From assembly GCF_049844995.1 (NCBI RefSeq), contig NZ_JBNCMC010000003.1:496001-560000 (forward strand): a stretch of DNA of 64,000 nucleotides, read 5' to 3'. Below, in pieces: positions 33,438-42,829 of the stretch; position 1 is the stretch's first letter, and the number at the start of each line of letters is the position of its first letter. The translations under genes and the position numbers were made by a program. Source of the stretch: Luteimicrobium sp049844995. Lineage in GTDB: Bacteria > Actinomycetota > Actinomycetes > Actinomycetales > Cellulomonadaceae. The notes beneath the pieces were generated by a model. The model made no database searches. It saw only the letters and a program-made list of their open reading frames with translations, and had not been told where the DNA came from.

Positions 33438-34046
33438 ATGACGACCGCGACGTGGAGGGCGCTCGGGCTCGGCCCCGCACCGGAGCCCGAGCCGGACCCC
33501 GACGCCGACGCGCGGGCCCTCGCCTCAGCCCTGCGCCTGCGGATCCTCCGGCTCTGCCTCGACGAGCCGCACACCAACAAGGAGATCGCGCACGCCCTCG
33601 GCCGGAACCCCGGCAGCGTGCTCCACCACGTGCGGACGCTGGTCGCGCGGGGCTTCCTCGCGGCGCTGCCCGAGCGCGACGGGCCCCGCGGGTCGCGGGA
33701 GGTGCCGTACCTCGCGACGGGCCGGTCCTGGCTCACGCCCATGACGCCGTCGCAGGCGCCGGTGCTCGTCGAGGCGTTCGTCGAGGAGGTCGCGGAGGCC
33801 CCGCCGGAGACCACCGAGCTCGTCCGCCTGGGCCTGCGGCTCGACGAGGCGGGGCGGAACGAGCTGACCGAGCGCGTCGTCGCGCTGTTCCAGGAGTTCG
33901 CCGACCGGGAGCCCGATCCCGCGGGCGAGCCCTACGCCGTCTTCTACGCGTTCTACGAGGACGCGCAGCGCCGTCGTGCCCGCGACGTGTCAGAACCCGG
34001 CGAGCCTCGAGGCTCACGCGCTTCTGACACGCCGCCCACGGCGTAG
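33438..34046 (+). CDS. ArsR-type winged-helix transcriptional regulator
   Basis: 202 aa. Winged helix about residues 25-85: ALASALRLRILRLCLDEPHT, NKEIAHALGRNPGSVLHHVRTLVARGFL, the helix-turn-helix of ArsR/HTH_20 regulators. No metal-binding Cys cluster, so it probably senses an organic ligand through the helical C-terminal half. ATG at 33438 lies 7 bases after TAAGAT: leaderless. It is divergent from an MFS exporter across a shared palindrome, the standard layout of a repressor-exporter pair. The last 20 or so codons are encoded by a stem-loop repeat (33987-34030), an odd tail (SEPGEPRGSRASDT) probably not part of the fold. Confidence 0.88.
   Translation: MTTATWRALGLGPAPEPEPDPDADARALASALRLRILRLCLDEPHTNKEIAHALGRNPGSVLHHVRTLVARGFLAALPERDGPRGSREVPYLATGRSWLTPMTPSQAPVLVEAFVEEVAEAPPETTELVRLGLRLDEAGRNELTERVVALFQEFADREPDPAGEPYAVFYAFYEDAQRRRARDVSEPGEPRGSRASDTPPTA
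33987..34030. repeat. TGTCAGAA stem-loop, copy 1 (inside the regulator's 3' end)
   Basis: GTGTCAGAA (33987-33995) pairs with TTCTGACAC (34022-34030), with an inner palindrome GAGCCTCGAGGCTC (34002-34015). Sister of the next hairpin. Confidence 0.7.
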
Positions 34047-34050
34047 ACGT

Positions 34051-34090
34051 GTCAGAACCTGGTGGGTCTCGGGCCTCACCAGGTTCTGAC
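34051..34090. terminator. TGTCAGAA stem-loop, copy 2; bidirectional terminator of convergent genes
   Basis: Perfect 14-bp arms GTCAGAACCTGGTG (34051-34064) and its complement (34077-34090), between the regulator and galK stops (34046 and 34108, convergent). Confidence 0.7.
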
Positions 34091-34107
34091 AGCTGCGGAT
34101 CCGCGGG

Positions 34108-35375
<1,268 letters not shown>

Positions 35376-35379
<4 letters not shown>

Positions 35380-36611
35380 GCGAGGATCTCCTTGAGGCGG
35401 TCGGCGATGCGTTCGGGCGTCGTGTCGGAGATCCAGGCGCCCGCGCCCGACTCCGACCCGGCCAGGTACTTCAGCTTGCCGGGCCCGCGCAGCACCGAGA
35501 ACACCTCGAGGCGCAGGCGGCTCAGCTCGCGTCGCGGGTCGCGGGCGGGGGCCTGCGACCAGCCGGCGATGTAGGGCAGGGGGACCGCGCCGCCGTCGGC
35601 GGTCACGAAGAACTGGTCGAGCGCGGCGAGCAGCCGCAGGTAGGCGGCCGCGAAGTCGTCGCGCTCGTCGTCGGTCAGCCCGGGCAGGTCGAGGACGTCG
35701 CGGCGTGGCGCCAGGTGCACCTCGACGGGCCATCGCGCGGCGAAGGGCACGTAGGCGACCCAGTGCTCCGTCTCGAGGACGACGCGGCGTCCGTCGGTGA
35801 GCTCGGCGTCCAGGACGTCGCGCAGCAGCGACCGTCCGGTCGCCTCGTGGTGCGCCGCCGCCTGCGTGAGCAGCCGCTCGGTGCGCGGCGTGAGGTACGG
35901 GTACGCGTAGACCTGGCCGTGGGGGTGGGTGAGCGTCACGCCGATCTCCCGCCCGTGGTTCTCGAAGACGAAGACCTCGCGCGTCGTCGGGAGCGCACCG
36001 AGCGCCGCGGTGCGGTCCGCCCACGCGTCGACGATGGTCCGCAGACGGCGCTCTCCGAGCGAGACCAGCGACGCGTCGTGGTCGCTCGAGAAGCACACCA
36101 CCTCGCAGCGCCCCGCGGCAGGCGCGTCGAGCCAGAGCCCGCCGGGCAGCCCGTCCGGCGTCGCGTCGGCCACGGCGTCGGCCCCGTGGGTCTCGCCGGG
36201 CACGCTCAGCAGGGACGGGAAGCGGTTCTCGAACACCACGACGTCGTACGCGGTGTCGGGCACCTCGCCGTCGGTGTAGTCGGCGCCCGGACGCCGGGGG
36301 CACAGGGGGCACGCGTCGTCGGGTGGGAGGAGCGTGCGGTTCATGCGGTGCGTGGCCATCGGCACCCAGTCGCCCGTGAGGGGGTCGTGGCGCATCCGGG
36401 GGCCCTCGAACGGCTTGCCGGCGACGGGCGCGAACCGGTCGGGGAGCGGGCGCGGGTCGTGCAGGGCGTGCGGCGCGCGGGCCGGCTCGCCGGGCAGCGG
36501 CGCGTCGTCGAAGTAGACGAGCTCGCGCCCGTCGGCCAGGCGCGTGGGGGTGCGCTCGCCCCGGGTCGCGCCGGCGGCGCCGGACGTGCCGGTCGTCGTC
36601 GGGGCGCTCAC
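35376..36611 (-). CDS. galT: Galactose-1-phosphate uridylyltransferase
   Basis: 411 aa. Exchanges UDP between UDP-glucose and galactose-1-phosphate, Leloir step two. Zinc-type CPLCPRRPG, VVFENRFPSL, the active-site HPHGQVYAYPYL (HPH with the histidine that carries UMP), and VEVHLAPRRDV are visible. A hydrophilic N-terminal extension of about 20 residues (Thr/Gly-rich) precedes the fold. GTG at 36611 overlaps the stop of the DeoR gene; the longer frame lies within that gene and is not used. Family certain. Confidence 0.95.
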
Positions 36612-37399
36612 TTGCCCACCTCCGCGACGACGAGCCGCCCGACGAGCTCGCGGGCCTCCGCCTGGTCGGCCCCGGGCAGGCCGTCGTCGGTGACGAGGAC
36701 GTCGACGTCGTCGAGCTCGGCCCAGCGCGAGAGCCCGGTCGCGCGCCACTTGGTGTGGTCGGCGAGGACGACGACCTGCGCGGCGCTCGCGACGAGCGCG
36801 CGGTCGGTCGCGGACTCGGCGAGGTTCGGGGTGGTCAGGCCCGCGGACTGGCTCACGCCATGCGCCCCGAGGAACGCGACGTCGACGCGCAGGGTCGCGA
36901 GCGCGGCCTCGGCGAGCGGGCCGACGAGCGCGTCCGACGGCGTGCGCTCGCCGCCGAGGAGCACGGTCGTGATCGCCGTGTCGCCCGTCCGGAACAGGGT
37001 GTCGGCCACGGGGAGGGAGTTGGTGACGACGGTGAGCGGGCGCAGCAGCGGTGAGCCGGCGAGCACGCGGGCGAGGGCGTGGGTGGTGGTGCCCGCGGAC
37101 AGCGCCACGGCCGAGCCGGGCTGGACGAGCTCCGCCGCGGCCCGGGCGATGGCCTCCTTCTCCGCGCCCTCGCGGTCGGCCTTGGCCTGGAAGCCCGGCT
37201 CGTACGACGCAGGGTGCTGGTCGGCGGCCACGGCGCCGCCGTGGACCTTACGGAGGAGGCCCCGGCCCGCGAGCTCCGACAGGTCGCGGCGGACCGTCAT
37301 GTCGGAGACGTCGAGCTCGGAGGCGAGGTCGGTGATCCGCACGGACCCGCGCGCGCCGAGCGCGGCGAGGATGCGGTCCTGTCGAACTGTCGCAAGCAT
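36608..37399 (-). CDS. DeoR-family regulator of the galTK operon
   Basis: 263 aa. N-terminal winged helix RQDRILAALGARGSVRITDLASELDVSDMTVRRDLSELAGRGLL (here described by its core, residues about 5-55) followed by the KVHGGAVA linker, and the DeoR sensor domain with SAGTTTHALARVL, TVVTNSL, LLGGERTPSDALVGPLAE and VVLADHTKW, which bind a phosphosugar. First gene of an overlapping deoR-galT-galK operon, so it most likely represses galactose use and itself. ATG at 37399 chosen because TTGTGT-17-GAAACT ends 6 bases before it; an ATG 18 bases upstream (37417) is possible. Confidence 0.9.
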   Translation of the reverse strand: MLATVRQDRILAALGARGSVRITDLASELDVSDMTVRRDLSELAGRGLLRKVHGGAVAADQHPASYEPGFQAKADREGAEKEAIARAAAELVQPGSAVALSAGTTTHALARVLAGSPLLRPLTVVTNSLPVADTLFRTGDTAITTVLLGGERTPSDALVGPLAEAALATLRVDVAFLGAHGVSQSAGLTTPNLAESATDRALVASAAQVVVLADHTKWRATGLSRWAELDDVDVLVTDDGLPGADQAEARELVGRLVVAEVGK

Positions 37400-37403
37400 G
37401 CCC

Positions 37404-37438
37404 ACAGTTTCCAACATGACCGCACAGAACACAACATG
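37404..37438 (-). promoter_or_regulatory. Promoter and direct repeats before the deoR-galT-galK operon
   Basis: On the minus strand, CATGTT-N5-CTGT occurs twice, 20 bases apart (37424-37438 and 37404-37418), overlapping a weak TTGTGT-17-GAAACT promoter. DeoR-family proteins often bind direct repeats, so these are candidate operators. Confidence 0.45.
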
Positions 37439-37448
37439 GCGCGTTCGG

Positions 37449-38603
37449 TCAGACGGGCGACAGCCCCAAGGAGCGGCCCGCGAGCCCGCGCGGGCGGGCC
37501 GCGAGGGACCGGGCGACCTCCCGCAGCGCGACGGCCGCGGGGGAGTCGGGCTCCGCCACGACGACGGGCACCCCGCCGTCGCCGCCCTCGCGCAGCCGGA
37601 CGTCGAGGGGGACGCGGCCGAGCACGGGCACGTCGTGCCCGAGCGCCTCCGTGAGCCCGGCGGCCACGGCGTCCCCGCCGCCCGAGCCGAACAGCTCGAG
37701 CCGCGACCCGTCCGGCTGGTCGAGCCACGCCATGTTCTCGACGACGCCGACGACGTCCTGCTCGGTCTGTGCCGCCACGAGCCCCGCGCGCTCGGCGACC
37801 TCCGCGGCGGCGAGCTGCGGCGTCGTGACGACGACGATCTGCGAGCCCGGGAGGAGCTGGGCCACGGAGATCGCCACATCTCCTGTCCCGGGCGGCAGGT
37901 CGAGGAGCAGCACGTCGAGGTCGCCCCAGAACACGTCGGAAAGGAACTGCTCGACCGCCCGGTGCAGCATCGGTCCCCGCCACACGACGGCCTTGCCGGC
38001 AGGGGCGAACATCCCGATCGACACGACCTTGACCTCGTGCGCGATCGGTGGCAGCAGCATGTCGTCGACCCGCGTCGGCTTCGACGTGACCCCCAGCATC
38101 CGGGGGATCGAGAAGCCGTGGATGTCGGCGTCGAGGATGCCCACCCGCAGGCCGTCCGCGGCCATCGCGGCGGCGAGGTTCGCCGTGACCGACGACTTGC
38201 CGACCCCGCCCTTGCCCGACGCGACCGCGAACACCTTGGTCAGGGAGCCCGGCTGGGAGAACGGGATCCGGGCGGTGCCGTCCCCGCCCCGGAGCTGGGC
38301 GCGCAGCGACTGGCGCTGTTCGGCGTCCATCGCGCCGAGCTCGACGCTCACGTCGCCCACACCGTCGACCGCGAGGGCCGCGGCCGTGACGTCGCGGACC
38401 AGCGTGCCGCGCATCGGGCAGGCCGGCGTCGTCAGGTCCACGCCGACGACGGCGCGCGCCCCGCCGCCCGGGGCCTCGCCCGGGAGCACCTCGACCGAGC
38501 GCACCATGCCCAGGTCCACGATCGGGCGTCGGATCTCGGGGTCGATGACCGCGCGCAGGGCGGCGCGGACGGCTTGGGCGAGCGGGGGAGCGGAGTCGGG
38601 CAC
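37449..38603 (-). CDS. Mrp/ApbC-type Fe-S cluster carrier ATPase
   Basis: 384 aa. N-terminal MIP18/DUF59 domain (about 10-95; IDPEIRRPIVDLGMV, TTPACPM) fused to a ParA-like ATPase whose deviant Walker A GKGGVGKS is at 130-137; also DADIHGFSIPRMLG, DVLLLDLPPGTGD and VVTTPQLAA. Mrp proteins hold and transfer Fe-S clusters to apo-enzymes; the usual CxxC of the ATPase domain is not seen here (FGSGGGDAVAAG occupies its place), as in other actinobacterial members. GTG at 38603 follows TACGAT (38610-38615, reverse) by 6 bases: leaderless. The longer frame runs through a direct repeat and is rejected. Confidence 0.92.
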   Translation of the reverse strand: MPDSAPPLAQAVRAALRAVIDPEIRRPIVDLGMVRSVEVLPGEAPGGGARAVVGVDLTTPACPMRGTLVRDVTAAALAVDGVGDVSVELGAMDAEQRQSLRAQLRGGDGTARIPFSQPGSLTKVFAVASGKGGVGKSSVTANLAAAMAADGLRVGILDADIHGFSIPRMLGVTSKPTRVDDMLLPPIAHEVKVVSIGMFAPAGKAVVWRGPMLHRAVEQFLSDVFWGDLDVLLLDLPPGTGDVAISVAQLLPGSQIVVVTTPQLAAAEVAERAGLVAAQTEQDVVGVVENMAWLDQPDGSRLELFGSGGGDAVAAGLTEALGHDVPVLGRVPLDVRLREGGDGGVPVVVAEPDSPAAVALREVARSLAARPRGLAGRSLGLSPV

Positions 38604-38676
38604 GAGTCCATCGTACGGAGCGCCGCGTGGCCGCACGGAGGCTCGTGACGAGACTGACGAAGCGGCCAGCGTTGGA

Positions 38677-38720
38677 AGCTCGACCATGCGTGTGCTCGCC
38701 TGTTCGAGCTCGACCATGCG
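38677..38720. repeat. Short direct repeat between mrp-like and DUF1003 genes
   Basis: AGCTCGACCATGCG occurs at 38677-38690 and 38707-38720 (30-base period), both followed by a GCTCG-containing stretch. Function unknown. Confidence 0.5.
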
Positions 38721-38742
38721 GCCGCGCGCATGCTCGGCGGCG

Positions 38743-39273
38743 CTAGGCCGGGCTCGTGCCGCCGCCCCTCGCGCGAGCGTCGTCGTCGGGCTCGTCCCGG
38801 GCCGACAGCTCCTCGAGGAGGTTGCGCAGCTCGCCGCGGACGAAGTCGCGGGTCGCGGTCTCGCCGAGCGCCAGCCTGAGCGCGGCCATCTCGCGGGCCA
38901 GGTACTCGGTGTCGGCGAGGTTGCGGGCGGCCTGCTGACGGTCCTGCTCGGAGGTGACGCGGTCGCGGTCGGTCTGGCGGTTCTGCGCGAGCAGGATGAG
39001 CGGCGCCGCGTACGACGCCTGCAGCGAGAGCACGAGGGTGAGCGCCGTGAAGCCGTTGGATGCCGAGTCGAAGCGCAGCGTCGCCGGGCCCCAGGAGTTC
39101 CACACGAGCCAGACGATGCAGAACACGGTGAGGTAGACGATGAAGCGGGGCGTGCCCAGGAACCGGGCGATGCCTTCGCTGATCCGCCCGACGGCGTCGT
39201 CCTCGACCTCGATGCGGGGCAGCAGCCCGCGCCGCTGCTCCTTGGGCAGGTCGAGGCGGGGGCGCTCAGCCAC
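38743..39273 (-). CDS. DUF1003 membrane protein
   Basis: 176 aa. Two adjacent hydrophobic segments (about 44-62, FIVYLTVFCIVWLVWNSWG, and 72-95, GFTALTLVLSLQASYAAPLILLAQNRQ) followed by a charged helical tail: the DUF1003 pattern, including the NRQTDRDR motif. Function unknown. Its start overlaps the end of the MgtE-N/CBS gene by 8 bases, so the two are co-translated; this gene pair is recurrent in actinobacteria, with mrp downstream as here. It may relay the neighbour's Mg/nucleotide signal to the membrane (speculative). Confidence 0.88.
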   Translation of the reverse strand: MAERPRLDLPKEQRRGLLPRIEVEDDAVGRISEGIARFLGTPRFIVYLTVFCIVWLVWNSWGPATLRFDSASNGFTALTLVLSLQASYAAPLILLAQNRQTDRDRVTSEQDRQQAARNLADTEYLAREMAALRLALGETATRDFVRGELRNLLEELSARDEPDDDARARGGGTSPA

Positions 39274-40603
39274 GGCGCACCTCCCGCGCGGGGGCGCCCG
39301 GGGCGATGGTGCGCGGCGGCACCGCGGCGACCGGGCCGAGCAAGGTCGGGTCGTCGTCGTCGTCGGTCTCGCGCCAGTCCTCGGGGAGCATGTGGTCGAG
39401 GACGTCGTCGACGCTGACCGCGCCCACCAGGCGGCGCTCCGGGTCGACGACGGGCACCGCGAGGAGGTTGTAGGTGGCGAGCACGCGGGTCACGCGGGCG
39501 AGCGACGCGTCCGGCCCGACGGGCTCGATGTCCGTGTCGAGGATCGAGCCGATGGACTGGTGCGGCGGCTCGCGCAGCATCGCCTGGAAGTGCACGACGC
39601 CGAGGAACCGGCCCGTCGGGGTCTCGACGGGCGAGCGCACCACGAAGACCATCGACGCCAGCGCGGGCTGCAGGTCCTTGCGCCGCACGTGCGCGAGCGC
39701 GTGGGCGATGGGCGTCTCCGGGCCCAGGATCACGGGCTCGGTCGTCATGAGGCCGCCGGCCGTGTCGTCCTCGTAGGCGAGGAGGCGCCGGACGTCCTTC
39801 GCCTCGTCGGGCTCCATGAGCTCGAGGAGCCGGGCGGCCTGGTCGTCGGGGAGCTCGCCCAGCAGGTCCGCGGCGTCGTCGGGCTGCATGGCCTCGAGGA
39901 CGTCGGCGGCCCGTTCGGTCTCCAGGCCCTGGAGGATGGCGACCTGGTCGTCCTCGGGCAGCTCCTCGAGGACGTCGGCGAGGCGCTCGTTGTCCAGTGC
40001 GGTCGCGACCTCGAGCCGGCGCGTGCCCCCCATGTCGTGCAGGACGTCGGCGAGGTCCGCGGCCTTGAGCTCGTCGTAGGCGGCGAGGAGGAGCGTCGCC
40101 GCCTGCGCGCTGCCGCTGCCCGCGAGGCCCGTGACCGCGTCGACGTCGACCACCTGCGTCTCGCCCCGGCGGCGGATCCCGATGGGGCCCTTGTGCGTGG
40201 CGACCCGCCGCACGAACAGCTTGTCGACCTCCCAGTCGCCGCTGCGCTGCTGCGAGATCGACAGGTCCTCGACCGTCGCGTCGCCCGAGCCGTCCGCGAG
40301 CTGCACGCGGCGGTCGAGGAGCTCGCCGATCGCGAGGGTCTCGTGCGGACGCTGCTCGAACCGCCGCATGTTCACGAGCCCCGTCGAGATGACCTGCCCC
40401 GCGTCGATGCTCGTGACCCGCGTCAGCGGCAGGAAGACGCGCCGCCGGCCCGGCACCTCGACGACCAGCCCGACCGCGCGGGGCGCGCGCTGGGCCCGCA
40501 GGAGGATGACGATGTCGCGGACCCGGCCCACCTGGTCGCCGCCCGGGTCGAAGACGGCGGTGCCGGCGAGCCGTGCGACGTAGACCCTGGTGGCGGCGCT
40601 CAC
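39266..40603 (-). CDS. Soluble MgtE-N / CBS-domain protein with PRC-barrel-like N-terminus
   Basis: 445 aa. An N-terminal PRC-barrel-like region (VFDPGGDQVGRVRDIVILL), an MgtE intracellular N domain made of short helical repeats (LADVLEELPEDDQVAILQGL, AADVLEAMQPDDAADLLGEL), then two CBS domains (DDTAGGLMTTEPVILGPETP and VPVVDPERRLVGAVSVDDVL). Classical MgtE magnesium channels continue into five transmembrane helices; this protein stops after the CBS pair, so it is not a channel by itself and is probably a cytosolic Mg/nucleotide sensor. GTG at 40603 follows TAGGCT by 6 bases (leaderless). Overlaps DUF1003. Confidence 0.87.
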   Translation of the reverse strand: MSAATRVYVARLAGTAVFDPGGDQVGRVRDIVILLRAQRAPRAVGLVVEVPGRRRVFLPLTRVTSIDAGQVISTGLVNMRRFEQRPHETLAIGELLDRRVQLADGSGDATVEDLSISQQRSGDWEVDKLFVRRVATHKGPIGIRRRGETQVVDVDAVTGLAGSGSAQAATLLLAAYDELKAADLADVLHDMGGTRRLEVATALDNERLADVLEELPEDDQVAILQGLETERAADVLEAMQPDDAADLLGELPDDQAARLLELMEPDEAKDVRRLLAYEDDTAGGLMTTEPVILGPETPIAHALAHVRRKDLQPALASMVFVVRSPVETPTGRFLGVVHFQAMLREPPHQSIGSILDTDIEPVGPDASLARVTRVLATYNLLAVPVVDPERRLVGAVSVDDVLDHMLPEDWRETDDDDDPTLLGPVAAVPPRTIAPGAPAREVRRG

Positions 40604-40707
40604 GCCCCCAGCCTAGGGCTGCGCGTTACCCTGGGCCCGGTTCGCAGCGCCGGGAGCCGTCGAGCCCACGCTCCCTCCCATCCCTGCCGACCACCGGACG
40701 GTCCACC

Positions 40708-41724
40708 GTGCCCTTCGTCCCTCCCGACGTCCCTGCGACCGGCGTCCCGGCGCCCGCGGGGGCGCCCCGCGCCGCCCGCGGACCGGGCGTCCCCGTCGTC
40801 CTGGCGCTGGACGTCGGCGGCACGACCGTCAAGGGCGCCGTCGTCGACGCGGGCGGCGTCGTGCTCCGCCGGTCGGCGCCCACGGGCGGAGGCCCGACCG
40901 ACCCCGACGGCGCGACGGCTGCGGTCCTCGGCGTCGTCCGCAACCTGTGGGCCGCCGTGCCGGGCGGGCAGCACGTCGCCGCGGTCGGCGTCGTGACGCC
41001 AGGCGTGGTCGACGACGTGTCGGGCGTCGTCCTGCGCGCCGAGAACCTGGGCTGGCGCGGGCTGCCGCTGCGCGCGCTCGTCGAGGACGCCACCGGCGTC
41101 CCGGTCGGGTTCGGGCACGACGCGCGGGCCGCGGGGCTCGCGGAGTGGCGGCTCGGCGCCGGCCGGGGCGCGGGCGACCACGCGTTCCTGTCGGTCGGCA
41201 CGGGGATCGCGGCGGCCCTCGTGCTCGACGGCCGGGTGTACCCGGGCGGCGGCTGGGCCGGTGAGATCGGTCACGGCGGCGCGACCGCCGGCGACCTCTG
41301 CGCCTGCGGCGGGCGCGGCTGCGTCGAGACGTACGCGTCCGCCGCCGGGATCGCCCGGCAGTACGCCGCGCGCTCCGGCGTCATGGTCGACGGCGCGCGC
41401 GAGGTCCTCGAGCGCGCCCAGGCGGGCGACGACGTCGCGACGGGCGCCTGGCAGCGCGGCGTCGAGGGGCTCGCGGACCTCGTCTCCGGCCTCGTCCGGA
41501 CGCTCGGGCTGCGCACCGTCGTGGTCGGCGGCGGCCTCGTCAAGGCGGGCGACGCTCTGCTCGTGCCGCTCGGCGACGCTGTCCGCGCGCGCCTGTCCGT
41601 GCACCCGGCGCCCGAGCTGCGGGCCGCCCGGCTGGGCGCCGAGGCGGGCACGTTCGGGGCGGCGCTGCTCGCCTGGGAGGCGTCCGGCCGGCCGGTCCCG
41701 AGCGACCTCGGGGCGCGCGTGTGA
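40708..41724 (+). CDS. ROK-family sugar kinase (glucokinase-like)
   Basis: 338 aa without a helix-turn-helix, so a kinase rather than a repressor. ATP-binding LALDVGGTTVKGAVV (about residue 32), ENLGWRGLPL, FGHDARAAGLAEWRLGAG with the catalytic Asp, GTGIAAALVLDGRVYPG, EIGHGG and the zinc motif CACGGRGCVETYAS. It probably phosphorylates glucose, or another hexose, after import. GTG at 40708 gives a Pro/Ala-rich leader of about 28 residues; TACCCT (40628-40633) may be its -10. The start is the least certain part. Divergent from the MgtE-N/CBS gene. Confidence 0.88.
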   Translation: MPFVPPDVPATGVPAPAGAPRAARGPGVPVVLALDVGGTTVKGAVVDAGGVVLRRSAPTGGGPTDPDGATAAVLGVVRNLWAAVPGGQHVAAVGVVTPGVVDDVSGVVLRAENLGWRGLPLRALVEDATGVPVGFGHDARAAGLAEWRLGAGRGAGDHAFLSVGTGIAAALVLDGRVYPGGGWAGEIGHGGATAGDLCACGGRGCVETYASAAGIARQYAARSGVMVDGAREVLERAQAGDDVATGAWQRGVEGLADLVSGLVRTLGLRTVVVGGGLVKAGDALLVPLGDAVRARLSVHPAPELRAARLGAEAGTFGAALLAWEASGRPVPSDLGARV

Positions 41725-41802
41725 CGTGCCCGGCGCGGAATCGCCCGCGCGGCGGGGCACAGGCCTCGGCAATCACGGCCGATCTGGGACAGACTGGGTG
41801 GC

Positions 41803-42795
41803 ATGTCCATGCCGCGCGCGAACGCCGTGCCCCGCGTCCCGACCCCGCCGACGGGCGTCGAGATCGCCCGCTACCCCACCTACCTCGAGGCGCAGAAGGC
41901 CGTCGACTTCCTGTCGGACAAGCACTTCGCGGTCGAGAACGTCACGATCGTCGGGGAGGGGCTGCAGGCCGTCGAGCGCATCACGGGGCGGCTGACCTAC
42001 TCGCGGGTCGCGATCGCCGGTCTCGCGTCGGGCGCGTGGTTCGGGCTGTTCGTGGGGCTGCTGCTGTCGCTGTTCGGCGGCGGCAACCCCGCGGCGACGA
42101 TCGTGGCGGCCATCGGCATCGGCGCTGCTTTCGGGGTGCTGTTCGGGCTGATCTCCTACGCGCTCACCGGCAACCAGCGGGACTTCACGTCGCAGTCGCA
42201 GATCGTCGCCACGTCGTACGCGATCCTGTGCGTCGCCGAGCGTGCGGGCGAGGCCCGGCAGGTCCTGTCCGAGCTCGGGCTCGGGCAGGCGGGCGCCGCA
42301 CGCCCCGCCGGCCCGGCCGCGCCGCGCCCCGCGCAGCCCCCGACGCCGGGCGCCTCGGGCTGGACCGTGCCGCCCGCCGGCCCGGGTACGGCACAGCCCG
42401 GGCAGCAGGCGCCCGCGGCACCCGTCGCGTCGACGCCGGTGCCGTCTCGGTTCCAGACGCCGACCGGTGAGCCGCGCTACGGCCGCCGGCTCGGGGACGC
42501 GGCCCCGCCGGCCGCCCCGACCCCGACCCCGTCCCCGGCTCCGCAGCAGCCGACGCCCGCGACGCCGCCCCAGCAGCAGGCCGCGCCCCAGCAGCCTGCC
42601 GCGTCCCAGGAGCCGAGCGCGCCCCAGCAGCCGATCGCCCCGGCCCAGCCCGCCGCGGCCGAGCCGGCGAGCCCCGCGGCGCCCGACGGCGCGACCCCGC
42701 AGGACCAGCCCACGACTCCCGCCGAGCCCCCCGCGGAGGGGAGCGCGGAGCGTCCGGAGGGAACGTCGTCGGGCCCGGACGACGCCGCGAAGTAG
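41803..42795 (+). CDS. General-stress-protein-17M-like membrane protein with Pro/Gln-rich tail
   Basis: 330 aa. An N-terminal domain of the YflT/GsiB-like 'general stress protein 17M' type (EIARYPTYLEAQKAVDFLSDK, VENVTIVGEGLQ), two hydrophobic helices with Gly (about 70-115, GLFVGLLLSLFGGGNPAATIV), a short beta segment, then about 165 residues of low-complexity Pro/Ala/Gln repeats (QQPTPATPPQQQ, QQPIAPAQP). The tail is probably disordered. Function unknown; stress association comes only from family naming. ATG at 41803 follows CAGACT by 7 bases. Confidence 0.8.
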   Translation: MSMPRANAVPRVPTPPTGVEIARYPTYLEAQKAVDFLSDKHFAVENVTIVGEGLQAVERITGRLTYSRVAIAGLASGAWFGLFVGLLLSLFGGGNPAATIVAAIGIGAAFGVLFGLISYALTGNQRDFTSQSQIVATSYAILCVAERAGEARQVLSELGLGQAGAARPAGPAAPRPAQPPTPGASGWTVPPAGPGTAQPGQQAPAAPVASTPVPSRFQTPTGEPRYGRRLGDAAPPAAPTPTPSPAPQQPTPATPPQQQAAPQQPAASQEPSAPQQPIAPAQPAAAEPASPAAPDGATPQDQPTTPAEPPAEGSAERPEGTSSGPDDAAK

Positions 42796-42829
42796 TACGG
42801 CGGCCGGACTACGTCGCGAGGGCAGCGCG

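Noticed and set aside
41810..42795. Gln/Pro tail of the stress-like protein as a separate gene or repeat
   Set aside because: It is in frame and continuous with the N-terminal domain, and low-complexity tails are common in this family.
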